A stretch of DNA of 14,792 nucleotides, taken from assembly GCA_900128395.1 (NCBI GenBank), contig LT649746.1, forward strand, positions 1 to 14,792, read 5' to 3'. Position 1 is the stretch's first letter. Every line of letters starts with the position of its first letter. Under the pieces are notes generated by a model. The model was not told the DNA's origin. It saw only the letters and a list, made by a program, of their open reading frames with translations, and ran no database searches. Both the position numbers and the translations under genes were made by a program. The stretch comes from Stramenopiles sp. TOSAG23-2 (Eukaryota > Sar). This document shows, one piece after another, positions 1-7,656 of the stretch.

Positions 1-310
1 TTTACTCATGATAATTCCTACTCTTCAAAAGAATAAAATATCTGAAATAATCTATCTCACACTAGTGTGTGTTGATATTCTCATAATCGAGAATACCAAT
101 GAAGGTAAATAGATGGTATCAACTACTCATAATAGCTGATGGAAAACGGACACATCATAGGAAGGCGGAGAATAAATTTTGTCATATAATTATAAAATGA
201 TTAATTTAATGCATAATAAGTTATTTTTTAATTTACTCACATGATAAATTCCTACTCTCCAGAAAGAATACAATAACTGAAGACAATAATATCATATCTC
301 TATCTCACTA
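1..310. repeat. Diverged direct repeat (about 1-62 and 232-310)
   Basis: The block starting 'tttactcatgataa' at position 1 recurs as 'tttactcacatgataaa' at 232. Both copies continue through 'ttcctactct', an 'agaata' block and a final 'tctatctcac'. The second copy is longer because of small insertions. The copies are clearly related but not identical, so the duplication is old. The period is about 231 bp. Whether the unit belongs to a dispersed family cannot be told from this window. Confidence 0.65.
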
Positions 311-331
311 AACTGAAAGATGGGCATATAT

Positions 332-351
332 ATATGATATATATATCATAT
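332..351. repeat. 20-bp perfect AT-rich palindrome
   Basis: The 20 bases atatgatatatatatcatat read the same on both strands, with the G at 336 pairing with the C at 347. They sit in a longer run of alternating A and T from about 325 to 360. They could form a cruciform or a hairpin in the RNA downstream of VPS15. No function is assigned. Confidence 0.7.
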
Positions 352-389
352 GCATATATTTACATTAGTGCTAATATAAAACGTATACT

Positions 390-459
390 GTATGATACGT
401 ATTAAATTATTTACGTTACATCGTGCGAACATCGTTCGTACGAATACTACGTATCATAC
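390..459. repeat. Inverted repeat spanning the VPS15 stop codon
   Basis: A 12-bp arm, gtatgatacgta (390-401), is matched by its exact reverse complement tacgtatcatac (448-459), leaving a 46-bp loop. The loop holds a smaller hairpin, cgaac-atc-gttcg (426-438), and the 10-bp palindrome ttcgtacgaa (435-444). The VPS15 stop codon (447-449, TAG on the minus strand) lies at the base of the stem. It could be an RNA hairpin at the 3' end of the message or the remnant of a small inverted-repeat element. Confidence 0.6.
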
Positions 460-3400
460 TTCCAAACTTTTACAACTCCACTATCATCACCGACTAACAA
501 ATAATGACCATTTCTGGATATAAACTTCATATCCACATTATGTTTACCACGTATCATATCATCAGTTACACTATTCTTCGAACTTTGCTGCGTAAAATGA
601 GATGGACGTGCTTGAACCGTTTGACTCAAATGTATACGTGTATCAATATCTTCACCACTTTCTTCATACAAATCTGTATACATAATTTCGCAAGGACGTT
701 GGAATGTTTCAGATGCATTGTCTTCAGCAACATCCCAGGACCGTATAAATCCATCTGTACCAGTAGTTAATAATAAATTTTTCGTTTGTGCCAACATTCC
801 AGGCAAACCAAAGCCTGTCCATATGAAGGAAGATACAAAGTCCGTATTGTTTTTATTCCGTGCACCACCAGTACTACTTGTATTGGTATGTAATCCACCT
901 TGTAATAATGAAGATGTTGAAAAGATCTTATTTTTTAAGGAGTCTTTCTCTACATTGATTTGATTTTGTACTAAAAAATTGCCATATCCATTCTTTTCCC
1001 CCCATGTAGATCGATTTGCAAAATTTAACGACATTTCATCCAACATTGGTGTTGCCATGACATCGTCAGGTTTTGTATTTACCGATAATGTTCGAAATAC
1101 GTGCAAACATGTGTTTGACAAAATATCCCACACACTGACTTCATTATTACCTGCTGCAGTTATTACCACAGGTGTGTCAGCTGATGGGGCTTCTGGAAAT
1201 GGAGAAGATGGGATTGACATTTTATGTATTGGACTCCTTGAACTGTGGCGCCATAATTTACCCATTACATTGAAACGCAAATCCCATAACGCAATATAAC
1301 CATCTTCCGTTCCAACTGTCATCCAAGGCACAGAGGTTGTATCAGTAATAGCAAATGATGATATGTTACCAAGTCCAGGGTGCATGACACACGTATGGGC
1401 AGTTTGTTTCATTCGCAAATCTTCCCCACGAATAACTCCACCAGCTGTTGCGTACAAAATAGTCGAGGAAACGGTGCCAGTTAGACTAGCCACCTCTTTA
1501 ATTGCTCCTTCATTTTCTGTTTTATACTTTCTTATTTGATTAAACGGTGCAGATTCAACACATAAGACTTCAACGTTACCTCCAGCAGTTCCATATAAAA
1601 ACGATTTTGTATTATCATACGTAGCCATGGAAGATACGGCAGTATCATCTATGGTTTTTCTAACAGCAGACGATCTATTTTTTACATCGATAAATAAATT
1701 TTCAAATCTCCATGCTCGAATAGTAGCATCCAATGAACCTGTTAGGAACAAGCTTTGATCATCTGGCACTGCAATTGATGTAATACCCTTCGTATGTTCC
1801 CCATTCAATTCGGCTAATAAAGTTTTGAATTTTTCACATCGTTGACGCGTTGGAGATGCAGTGCCGTGGGTACCAAATTGTTTAATATTCGATCCACGTG
1901 AATTATTGTTCTCTTTCGGATTCAGCGTTATATTTCTATCATTAAAAACACTTTTATACTTGTATATTTCTCCATTGATATCTGTGCAATATGATGTAAA
2001 TTCTTCCATATCATCATCTCGCAAAAATCCCATGTATGGTGGTAGTTTTGGAATACGCAGTGATTGAAATTGCTTTTTTAAACGCCTGCCAATTCGTTTA
2101 TGATTCACAGAAACGCCATATGCAGTTCGAATCTGGTCTACGACGGCTACATCCGCAGTCAGTTTCTTTCCATTTCTCTTCGCATGCCTACTACTAAATA
2201 CTAATGGAATATCACTTGGTTTTATAAAACGTTGATCGGGAATTGATATTGTGCGTTGTGGTACATTTTGTATGTTAACAATCGATTTATCGGATGGCAA
2301 TAATGGGCCGTTAAATGCTACTTCCAATTTCATCACCTCGTCCTCTTCGTCACTGTTATTTTCGACATCTTTTTGCACTTCAATTTGAAATAATGTATTT
2401 CTCCTCAATTTTTCCAAAGAAGACATGCGTTGTATATAGCGATTGTAGGAATGTCGATGACCCCATACAGCTCGTATATGTTTCCCAACATATTCTTGCA
2501 TATTTTCATTATATTCCGCAAGTGACATTCCAACTTTTGCTAGAAAATCTTCTTTGTCATGAAATTCAGGTGGTGAATCACTTGTAACCAGTGAATAATA
2601 ATTGATTTTTGAAATTGGTTGAATCAATAAAGAATATAAACTACTTCTAGTGCGTTCCTCCTTTTCTTTATTTATCAATATGTCAGGCAGTGTAATCTTC
2701 ATTTCTTTATTTGATATGAAACTACGTAATATAGGCATTATATAAACTTGAATTTCCACTTGGCTTAAAATTGACAATACAACTGCGAAATAGGAAACAG
2801 CACATTTTCGAATAGTAAGCGATGGGTGGCATAATAATGGTGACGTATGGGTACAAACCCTTTGTATCTCAATTGGGCGTGCTTTTACTTGATCGAATGA
2901 AATTTTTAAACGACTGATGGAAGTTAAGCAATCCAAAGCTTCTTTTACGACAATTTCATGTCCATCAGCAAATGCATCCTCAATAAATGTAATCATAGTG
3001 GGAATCATAGTGGGTAAATATGGTGCAGCTACTGATATACTTTGAAAAAATGTTTTTCGCAATTGCCAATCATCCCGCTCATTCATGAATGATATCATCC
3101 ATGGAAATATTTTATCGTTGCTATAATCGGAACCAAAAAAATTACACAAGGATGCAAGATTGCGAAGCAATGATTGTTTGATCATACTATTTGTTGAATC
3201 GCCACTTTTACCATTTTTACTACGACTACTTGGTGGGTGCAATGCAGATCGTCTTGTCGCAGCTACTAAACTTGATATGATATTTCCAACAGCATCGCGT
3301 AATCGGTCTAGTTCAAAATCATAGCTACCATCCACTACTATATTTGCATTCATTGATATACTCGCGGTGGCACTTTCAGTCGAACAGTCATTTTCACCGT

Positions 3401-5564
3401 CATTACCTTTCATGATAGCACCCCTATTGTTATACGATTTATTGCTCTTTAAAATTGTAAGTCGCTGCCTCTCAGCATGGGATATATCTAAAAAACGTTT
3501 ACTAATTATAGCAACTTCTGCAAGCGATTCGACAAATGCTAATTTTACACCTTTCGATGTTTCAGATGCCAATGGTGTCATTCCTGGAAATATATATTCT
3601 GGAAAAATATTGGTATCCGAAGATGGGACGTTCTCAACACTTCCAAGTACTTGTGTTAGGGCTCTTATAGCAGCTGCTCTTAACGATGGTAAGGGATCCC
3701 GAAGCAATGCTATAATATATGGTATAGTGCGTTGCAACCTTGCTTCATCTGTTGCGTATAGGGATAAACGTTGCAATAAATATAAGCCAGTTAAACGACA
3801 TTCACAGTCATTCACATGTTGAATATTGGAACATAACAATTGTATAATTATAACAATACTTTCATTTCTACATTGCTTCCCTTCGTATGGCAGTTGAAAG
3901 ATATGTGCTTTCGATTTTATGTTTTGTTTTTTATTATCATTCTTGTTATTATTATCTAAGTCTACATTCAAACTTGTAGAATTTTTGTTGTTAGCATTAC
4001 CACCATCGTCGTCTTTGCCATCATCATCTTCGTCATTACTATTTATCACATTTTTAATATCTCTTTCTAAGTCCGACAAATCCCACCATTTGTCTTGAAA
4101 TTTAGGTATATTTGCCTCCTCTTCATATCTTAAGTTATGTTCATTTGCTTCTGGTAAGTGAGAATCTCTACCTAATATATTATGTACATTCATACGATCC
4201 TGGAAAAAATTATCACCTTCTTCATCCATAACACCTACGACGTTTTCCACTAAATCTTTATAATTCTTGCATATAGCAAGAATTTTCATATCTGGGGATG
4301 CATTCTCTTTTAACATCATAGATGCCATAAATGGAAATAAACACGTATTAAAAGCATTTGGGAATACACCATTAGCATTATCATCCATAGTATATCTACT
4401 TAAATATTCTTCTGCTGTATAACGTTTATGCGTATCATGATGCAACATACTTTGTATCATAGTTGATACATCATGATTATTCACTTTTTCCAATGCTATT
4501 GCTAATGCACGTCTAGATTCTTCACCACCTGTTCTATATTTTAATAATTTGGACAGATCAAAAAGTGGTGAGTTTCCATCCAAAAACAACTCTGCTATGA
4601 CACATCCTATAGAAAATATATCCATCCCTTCTGACAAAATACCATCTTGTGGTCCATGGTGTATGGAACTAAACGATTCTCCTCGATCTTTTCTTTTCTG
4701 GCTTGCGTTTCGTTTTAATTTCGATGCAGCCATATCTAACGCATGTTTATGCAATTTAATGTTTTGCATACTGTCATTATTAGCTCCATAAAAACTTTTC
4801 TTTGCTGCTGCTAACTTTCGTTTTTCATGTAATGTTGAAGTTGTTTTTGCATCAAAAGAAACTGCACTTTCCTTTACTGCTGCTAACATTCGTTTTTCAT
4901 GTAATGTTGAACTTGTTTTTGCATCTAAATCTGCATAATCGCTATAAAAACGTTCGGGGGCAATGTAACATCGTCTACGACCCCCACTATTAAAAAAGTA
5001 ATAATATCCGGCTGGATCATCCTCTGGTAAGTAACAAGGTTTGAAAAATGCAAAATCAGATAAAAAGATCCAATTCCAAGAGGTTAATAAGATATTTTCA
5101 CTCTTTATATCGCCATGGCGTATGCCAATATCATTACATTGTGAAATTGCTCTTAAAAGTTGATATGTAATCCATTTTTTTTCTATCGTCATTAAAAATG
5201 GTCTTGTGTTAAAACGATCGTATAAATTATGTGGCATATATTGCCTTACTAAAAAGGCAGCACCAAGGTTTTCCAAATCATGAAATTGCTGATATGGGAA
5301 GATATTAGGCTGGTCGATTATTGATACTTTTTGTCGTAAATGAACTAATTTTTTTTCATATTCATGCAACGATAAATTTCGATTACGCTTCACGTAAACT
5401 TTTACCACTACTTGTGAACCATGTCGATCCTTGCATAAAATAGTTTTAATAAATTTTCCACCCCCTAATAATCCTTGATAAATAAATTTGTATCTACTCT
5501 CTTCTAAATATACTCTTGGATCTTGCTGCCCAGCAATTCTTCCAGTTGGTACAGCAAGGCCCAT
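447..5564 (-). CDS. VPS15: VPS15 / PIK3R4, regulatory kinase of the class III PI3-kinase complex
   Basis: The 1705-residue protein scaffolds VPS34 (class III PI3-kinase), which makes PI3P on endosomes and autophagosome precursors. It shows the full VPS15 order. An atypical kinase domain (about 25-410) has a VVVKV lysine near 55, HGDIKSEN at 150-157 and DFA at 170-172, where family members lack the usual HRD and DFG glycine. IAPERF (201-206) and MDIFSIGCVIAELF (314-327) are strongly conserved VPS15 signatures. HEAT repeats run from about 560 to 1000, and WD40 repeats from about 1245 to the end. The second residue is glycine, as expected for the N-myristoylated family, although proline at position 6 is not ideal for that. 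It is longer than the human protein (about 1358 residues). Extra length comes from an insert of about 105 residues after IAPERF with a 24-residue tandem repeat, and from an Asp/Asn-rich linker at about 505-550. The gene appears intronless. Confidence 0.95.
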   Translation of the reverse strand: MGLAVPTGRIAGQQDPRVYLEESRYKFIYQGLLGGGKFIKTILCKDRHGSQVVVKVYVKRNRNLSLHEYEKKLVHLRQKVSIIDQPNIFPYQQFHDLENLGAAFLVRQYMPHNLYDRFNTRPFLMTIEKKWITYQLLRAISQCNDIGIRHGDIKSENILLTSWNWIFLSDFAFFKPCYLPEDDPAGYYYFFNSGGRRRCYIAPERFYSDYADLDAKTSSTLHEKRMLAAVKESAVSFDAKTTSTLHEKRKLAAAKKSFYGANNDSMQNIKLHKHALDMAASKLKRNASQKRKDRGESFSSIHHGPQDGILSEGMDIFSIGCVIAELFLDGNSPLFDLSKLLKYRTGGEESRRALAIALEKVNNHDVSTMIQSMLHHDTHKRYTAEEYLSRYTMDDNANGVFPNAFNTCLFPFMASMMLKENASPDMKILAICKNYKDLVENVVGVMDEEGDNFFQDRMNVHNILGRDSHLPEANEHNLRYEEEANIPKFQDKWWDLSDLERDIKNVINSNDEDDDGKDDDGGNANNKNSTSLNVDLDNNNKNDNKKQNIKSKAHIFQLPYEGKQCRNESIVIIIQLLCSNIQHVNDCECRLTGLYLLQRLSLYATDEARLQRTIPYIIALLRDPLPSLRAAAIRALTQVLGSVENVPSSDTNIFPEYIFPGMTPLASETSKGVKLAFVESLAEVAIISKRFLDISHAERQRLTILKSNKSYNNRGAIMKGNDGENDCSTESATASISMNANIVVDGSYDFELDRLRDAVGNIISSLVAATRRSALHPPSSRSKNGKSGDSTNSMIKQSLLRNLASLCNFFGSDYSNDKIFPWMISFMNERDDWQLRKTFFQSISVAAPYLPTMIPTMITFIEDAFADGHEIVVKEALDCLTSISRLKISFDQVKARPIEIQRVCTHTSPLLCHPSLTIRKCAVSYFAVVLSILSQVEIQVYIMPILRSFISNKEMKITLPDILINKEKEERTRSSLYSLLIQPISKINYYSLVTSDSPPEFHDKEDFLAKVGMSLAEYNENMQEYVGKHIRAVWGHRHSYNRYIQRMSSLEKLRRNTLFQIEVQKDVENNSDEEDEVMKLEVAFNGPLLPSDKSIVNIQNVPQRTISIPDQRFIKPSDIPLVFSSRHAKRNGKKLTADVAVVDQIRTAYGVSVNHKRIGRRLKKQFQSLRIPKLPPYMGFLRDDDMEEFTSYCTDINGEIYKYKSVFNDRNITLNPKENNNSRGSNIKQFGTHGTASPTRQRCEKFKTLLAELNGEHTKGITSIAVPDDQSLFLTGSLDATIRAWRFENLFIDVKNRSSAVRKTIDDTAVSSMATYDNTKSFLYGTAGGNVEVLCVESAPFNQIRKYKTENEGAIKEVASLTGTVSSTILYATAGGVIRGEDLRMKQTAHTCVMHPGLGNISSFAITDTTSVPWMTVGTEDGYIALWDLRFNVMGKLWRHSSRSPIHKMSIPSSPFPEAPSADTPVVITAAGNNEVSVWDILSNTCLHVFRTLSVNTKPDDVMATPMLDEMSLNFANRSTWGEKNGYGNFLVQNQINVEKDSLKNKIFSTSSLLQGGLHTNTSSTGGARNKNNTDFVSSFIWTGFGLPGMLAQTKNLLLTTGTDGFIRSWDVAEDNASETFQRPCEIMYTDLYEESGEDIDTRIHLSQTVQARPSHFTQQSSKNSVTDDMIRGKHNVDMKFISRNGHYLLVGDDSGVVKVWKYDT
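4802..4945 (-). repeat. Diverged 72-bp in-frame tandem repeat in VPS15
   Basis: Two copies of a 72-bp unit encode residues about 214-237 and 238-257. Both begin with DAKT(S/T)STLHEKR and continue with (M/K)LAA. The matching 'tttttgcatc' blocks start near 4844 and 4916. The unit is a multiple of three, so the frame is kept, and the copies differ at several positions. It lies in a kinase-domain insert between IAPERF and MDIFSIG, a position that tolerates variable length in the family. Confidence 0.8.
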
Positions 5565-5589
5565 AATAATATTGTATTCTTATTTATTC

Positions 5590-5591
<2 letters not shown>

Positions 5592-5620
<29 letters not shown>
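5592..5620. repeat. (TTA)n microsatellite
   Basis: About nine to ten uninterrupted TTA/ATT triplets lie just upstream of the VPS15 start codon, inside its probable 5' untranslated region. A simple tract like this is expected to vary in length between strains. Confidence 0.9.
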
Positions 5621-5622
<2 letters not shown>

Positions 5623-5686
5623 AATTGGTATTTAATATATATATATGGTGCGTTTATATATATTTCCGTGCGTGCGTGTGTGCTTG

Positions 5687-5704
5687 TATATATATATATA
5701 TATA
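5687..5704. repeat. (TA)n microsatellite
   Basis: Nine TA dinucleotides follow a short GT/CG-rich run, 'cgtgcgtgcgtgtgtgc', that ends at about 5683. A further short TA run lies at about 5636-5646. These are simple-sequence tracts of the divergent intergenic region. Confidence 0.85.
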
Positions 5705-6199
5705 GACCGTATTTATGAAGTTAATAAAGCTTGTTGTCTTTTATAATTGTAATATTTTATATATCCTTCTTATTCAACTTATTGGAATCTAATTTTCCTA
5801 AAGCACTAAACATTCCAATACATCATCAGTATTCATTTAGTCTAATAAATAATACTGTAAGATCTCTGGATCTTTCACACAACAACTTTCACACTTTTGG
5901 TGGTGTTTTGTGTTTTGCCATTTGGATTTTTTCTTTGCCTGTATGTGCCTATCAAATATCGTAGAAGAAGAAGTATAATAAAATTTTATGGGCCCGCCGT
6001 TATAATAAATTTATAGTTGAAATAACTGTGATAATAATAAATATATGTCACTAATACTGGAAATACACAAACGTGCAAACCATTTTCTTCCATATTAGTT
6101 TTTTGTATGTTTTCTTTTTTACATATATATATATATCCTTCTTATAATAACAAATAGAAAATAAGGAAAAGATTTTTATTTGTAGAATAATAATCGAAA

Positions 6200-6937
6200 A
6201 TGACAAATCGTAATGATAAAAAATTTCATTTATTACAATTAAATCCAACGACGAAAAAAATGGAAGCAAAAACAAATAGAAGCTCTAACATTAATATGCC
6301 TGTAGTAGATAAAATCAAGCAATTAAAACGAAATTTAAATAATCAAGTAAATATTTGTCACTTTAACTTTCAACAACGACATGGTAAATTAGATATCAAA
6401 CTTCTTGAACGTATTGATTTAGATGATATTATTGATAATAATAATATTGAACAAATCCATAATAGTATTGAAAATATAACATTTGCAAAAATTGAGGTAA
6501 AAGATTTAAATTTTTTAGCAGATGCATTACAAATTAAATTATATCACTTGTTTCAGTTTGCTGTAGAGTATTTTCTAAATATGCATTTACATTCATCACA
6601 AAAAGCATTGAAATATAAGAAACAAAATGAAAAGTTAAAATTATTGAGTAAAAGTAAAAATGAATACAATAAACTTTTATTGAAGGAAAATAAACATTTA
6701 AAGCAAGGTATGAACTTACAATGTAAAGCGTTGATGGCATATGAAAATTTGTTATTGCGTGGTATTCAAGATAAAAATACACCGTATACCTACAATATAG
6801 TTACTGAATGGAGAGAAAAATTTGAAATTTTTAATGCAAAAAACAAAATGAAAAATAAGACAAGAGCTAGTAAAGAGAAAGTGAAAGAGAAGAATAATAT
6901 TAGTAAAAGTAGTAATGTTGAAAATACAAATCCGTAA
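6200..6937 (+). CDS. Upstream ORF: N-terminal copy of the Dzip-like protein, truncated by tandem duplication
   Basis: This ORF starts at the ATG (aaaATGaca) that looks like the original start of the Dzip-like gene (MTNRNDKKFHLL). It encodes 245 residues that, from residue 4, match residues 7-248 of the long ORF that follows. It ends because a perfect 724-bp tandem duplication shifts the frame by one base at the junction, so translation meets TAA at 6935-6937 right after NTNP. It holds the Dzip-like N-terminal domain and coiled coil but not the Tudor-like or later regions. It may be a short isoform, the first exon of a gene that splices across the duplication, or the result of an assembly error. 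It overlaps the next ORF by 23 nt in another frame. Confidence 0.6.
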   Translation: MTNRNDKKFHLLQLNPTTKKMEAKTNRSSNINMPVVDKIKQLKRNLNNQVNICHFNFQQRHGKLDIKLLERIDLDDIIDNNNIEQIHNSIENITFAKIEVKDLNFLADALQIKLYHLFQFAVEYFLNMHLHSSQKALKYKKQNEKLKLLSKSKNEYNKLLLKENKHLKQGMNLQCKALMAYENLLLRGIQDKNTPYTYNIVTEWREKFEIFNAKNKMKNKTRASKEKVKEKNNISKSSNVENTNP

Positions 6938-7656
6938 TGATAAAAAATTTCATTTATTACAATTAAATCCAACGACGAAAAAAATGGAAGCAAAAACAAA
7001 TAGAAGCTCTAACATTAATATGCCTGTAGTAGATAAAATCAAGCAATTAAAACGAAATTTAAATAATCAAGTAAATATTTGTCACTTTAACTTTCAACAA
7101 CGACATGGTAAATTAGATATCAAACTTCTTGAACGTATTGATTTAGATGATATTATTGATAATAATAATATTGAACAAATCCATAATAGTATTGAAAATA
7201 TAACATTTGCAAAAATTGAGGTAAAAGATTTAAATTTTTTAGCAGATGCATTACAAATTAAATTATATCACTTGTTTCAGTTTGCTGTAGAGTATTTTCT
7301 AAATATGCATTTACATTCATCACAAAAAGCATTGAAATATAAGAAACAAAATGAAAAGTTAAAATTATTGAGTAAAAGTAAAAATGAATACAATAAACTT
7401 TTATTGAAGGAAAATAAACATTTAAAGCAAGGTATGAACTTACAATGTAAAGCGTTGATGGCATATGAAAATTTGTTATTGCGTGGTATTCAAGATAAAA
7501 ATACACCGTATACCTACAATATAGTTACTGAATGGAGAGAAAAATTTGAAATTTTTAATGCAAAAAACAAAATGAAAAATAAGACAAGAGCTAGTAAAGA
7601 GAAAGTGAAAGAGAAGAATAATATTAGTAAAAGTAGTAATGTTGAAAATACAAATC
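6209..7656. repeat. Perfect 724-bp tandem duplication
   Basis: Bases 6209-6932 and 6933-7656 are identical by line-by-line reading, with no mismatch seen. The next base (C at 6933 and 7657) also matches, so the junction shows 1 bp of microhomology. A 7-bp match, acaaatc, lies next to both breakpoints (6203-6209 and 6926-6932) but is out of register by one base. The unit starts about nine bases after the first ATG, so copy 2 carries no promoter. Its length is 1 modulo 3, so it breaks the reading frame. It contains two AG|GT sites (GT at 6497 and at 6708). Confidence 0.97.

Larger units (their letters stand above)
1..446. other. Noncoding region downstream of VPS15
   Basis: No credible coding region or RNA gene is visible here. 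The stretch is very AT-rich. It holds two diverged copies of a block of about 65-78 bp (listed separately) and, nearer the VPS15 stop codon, a 20-bp palindrome and a 12-bp inverted repeat. It should include the 3' untranslated region and transcription end of the minus-strand VPS15 gene. No minus-strand AATAAA signal was found in it. Confidence 0.6.
5565..6199. promoter_or_regulatory. Divergent intergenic region between VPS15 and the Dzip-like gene
   Basis: This 635-bp AT-rich stretch separates two divergently transcribed genes, so it must hold both promoters and 5' untranslated regions. It contains an ATT/TTA microsatellite (5592-5620), a TA run (5687-5704), a TA run just upstream of the plus-strand start (6123-6136) and a 16-bp direct repeat ending in 'ccttcttat' (5758-5773 and 6130-6145). 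No defined promoter element can be claimed. Short open frames here have no recognisable protein features. Confidence 0.5.

Noticed and set aside
3367-3822. Plus-strand 151-residue ORF within VPS15
   Set aside because: It is antisense to the conserved HEAT-repeat coding region of VPS15 and has no recognisable domain.
5731-5964. Small ORF of 77 residues in the intergenic region
   Set aside because: The translation shows no domain, and the stretch is AT-rich like the surrounding noncoding sequence. It could be 5' untranslated or promoter sequence.
5758-6145. 16-bp direct repeat tatatatccttcttat as a shared promoter element
   Set aside because: Half of it is a TA run, and two occurrences in such AT-rich DNA are not enough to call a regulatory motif.
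6051-6999. Minus-strand short ORFs beginning MFLLPFFSSLDL (6051-6275 and 6790-6999)
   Set aside because: They are antisense to the duplicated Dzip-like start region. Their similarity to each other only reflects the 724-bp duplication.
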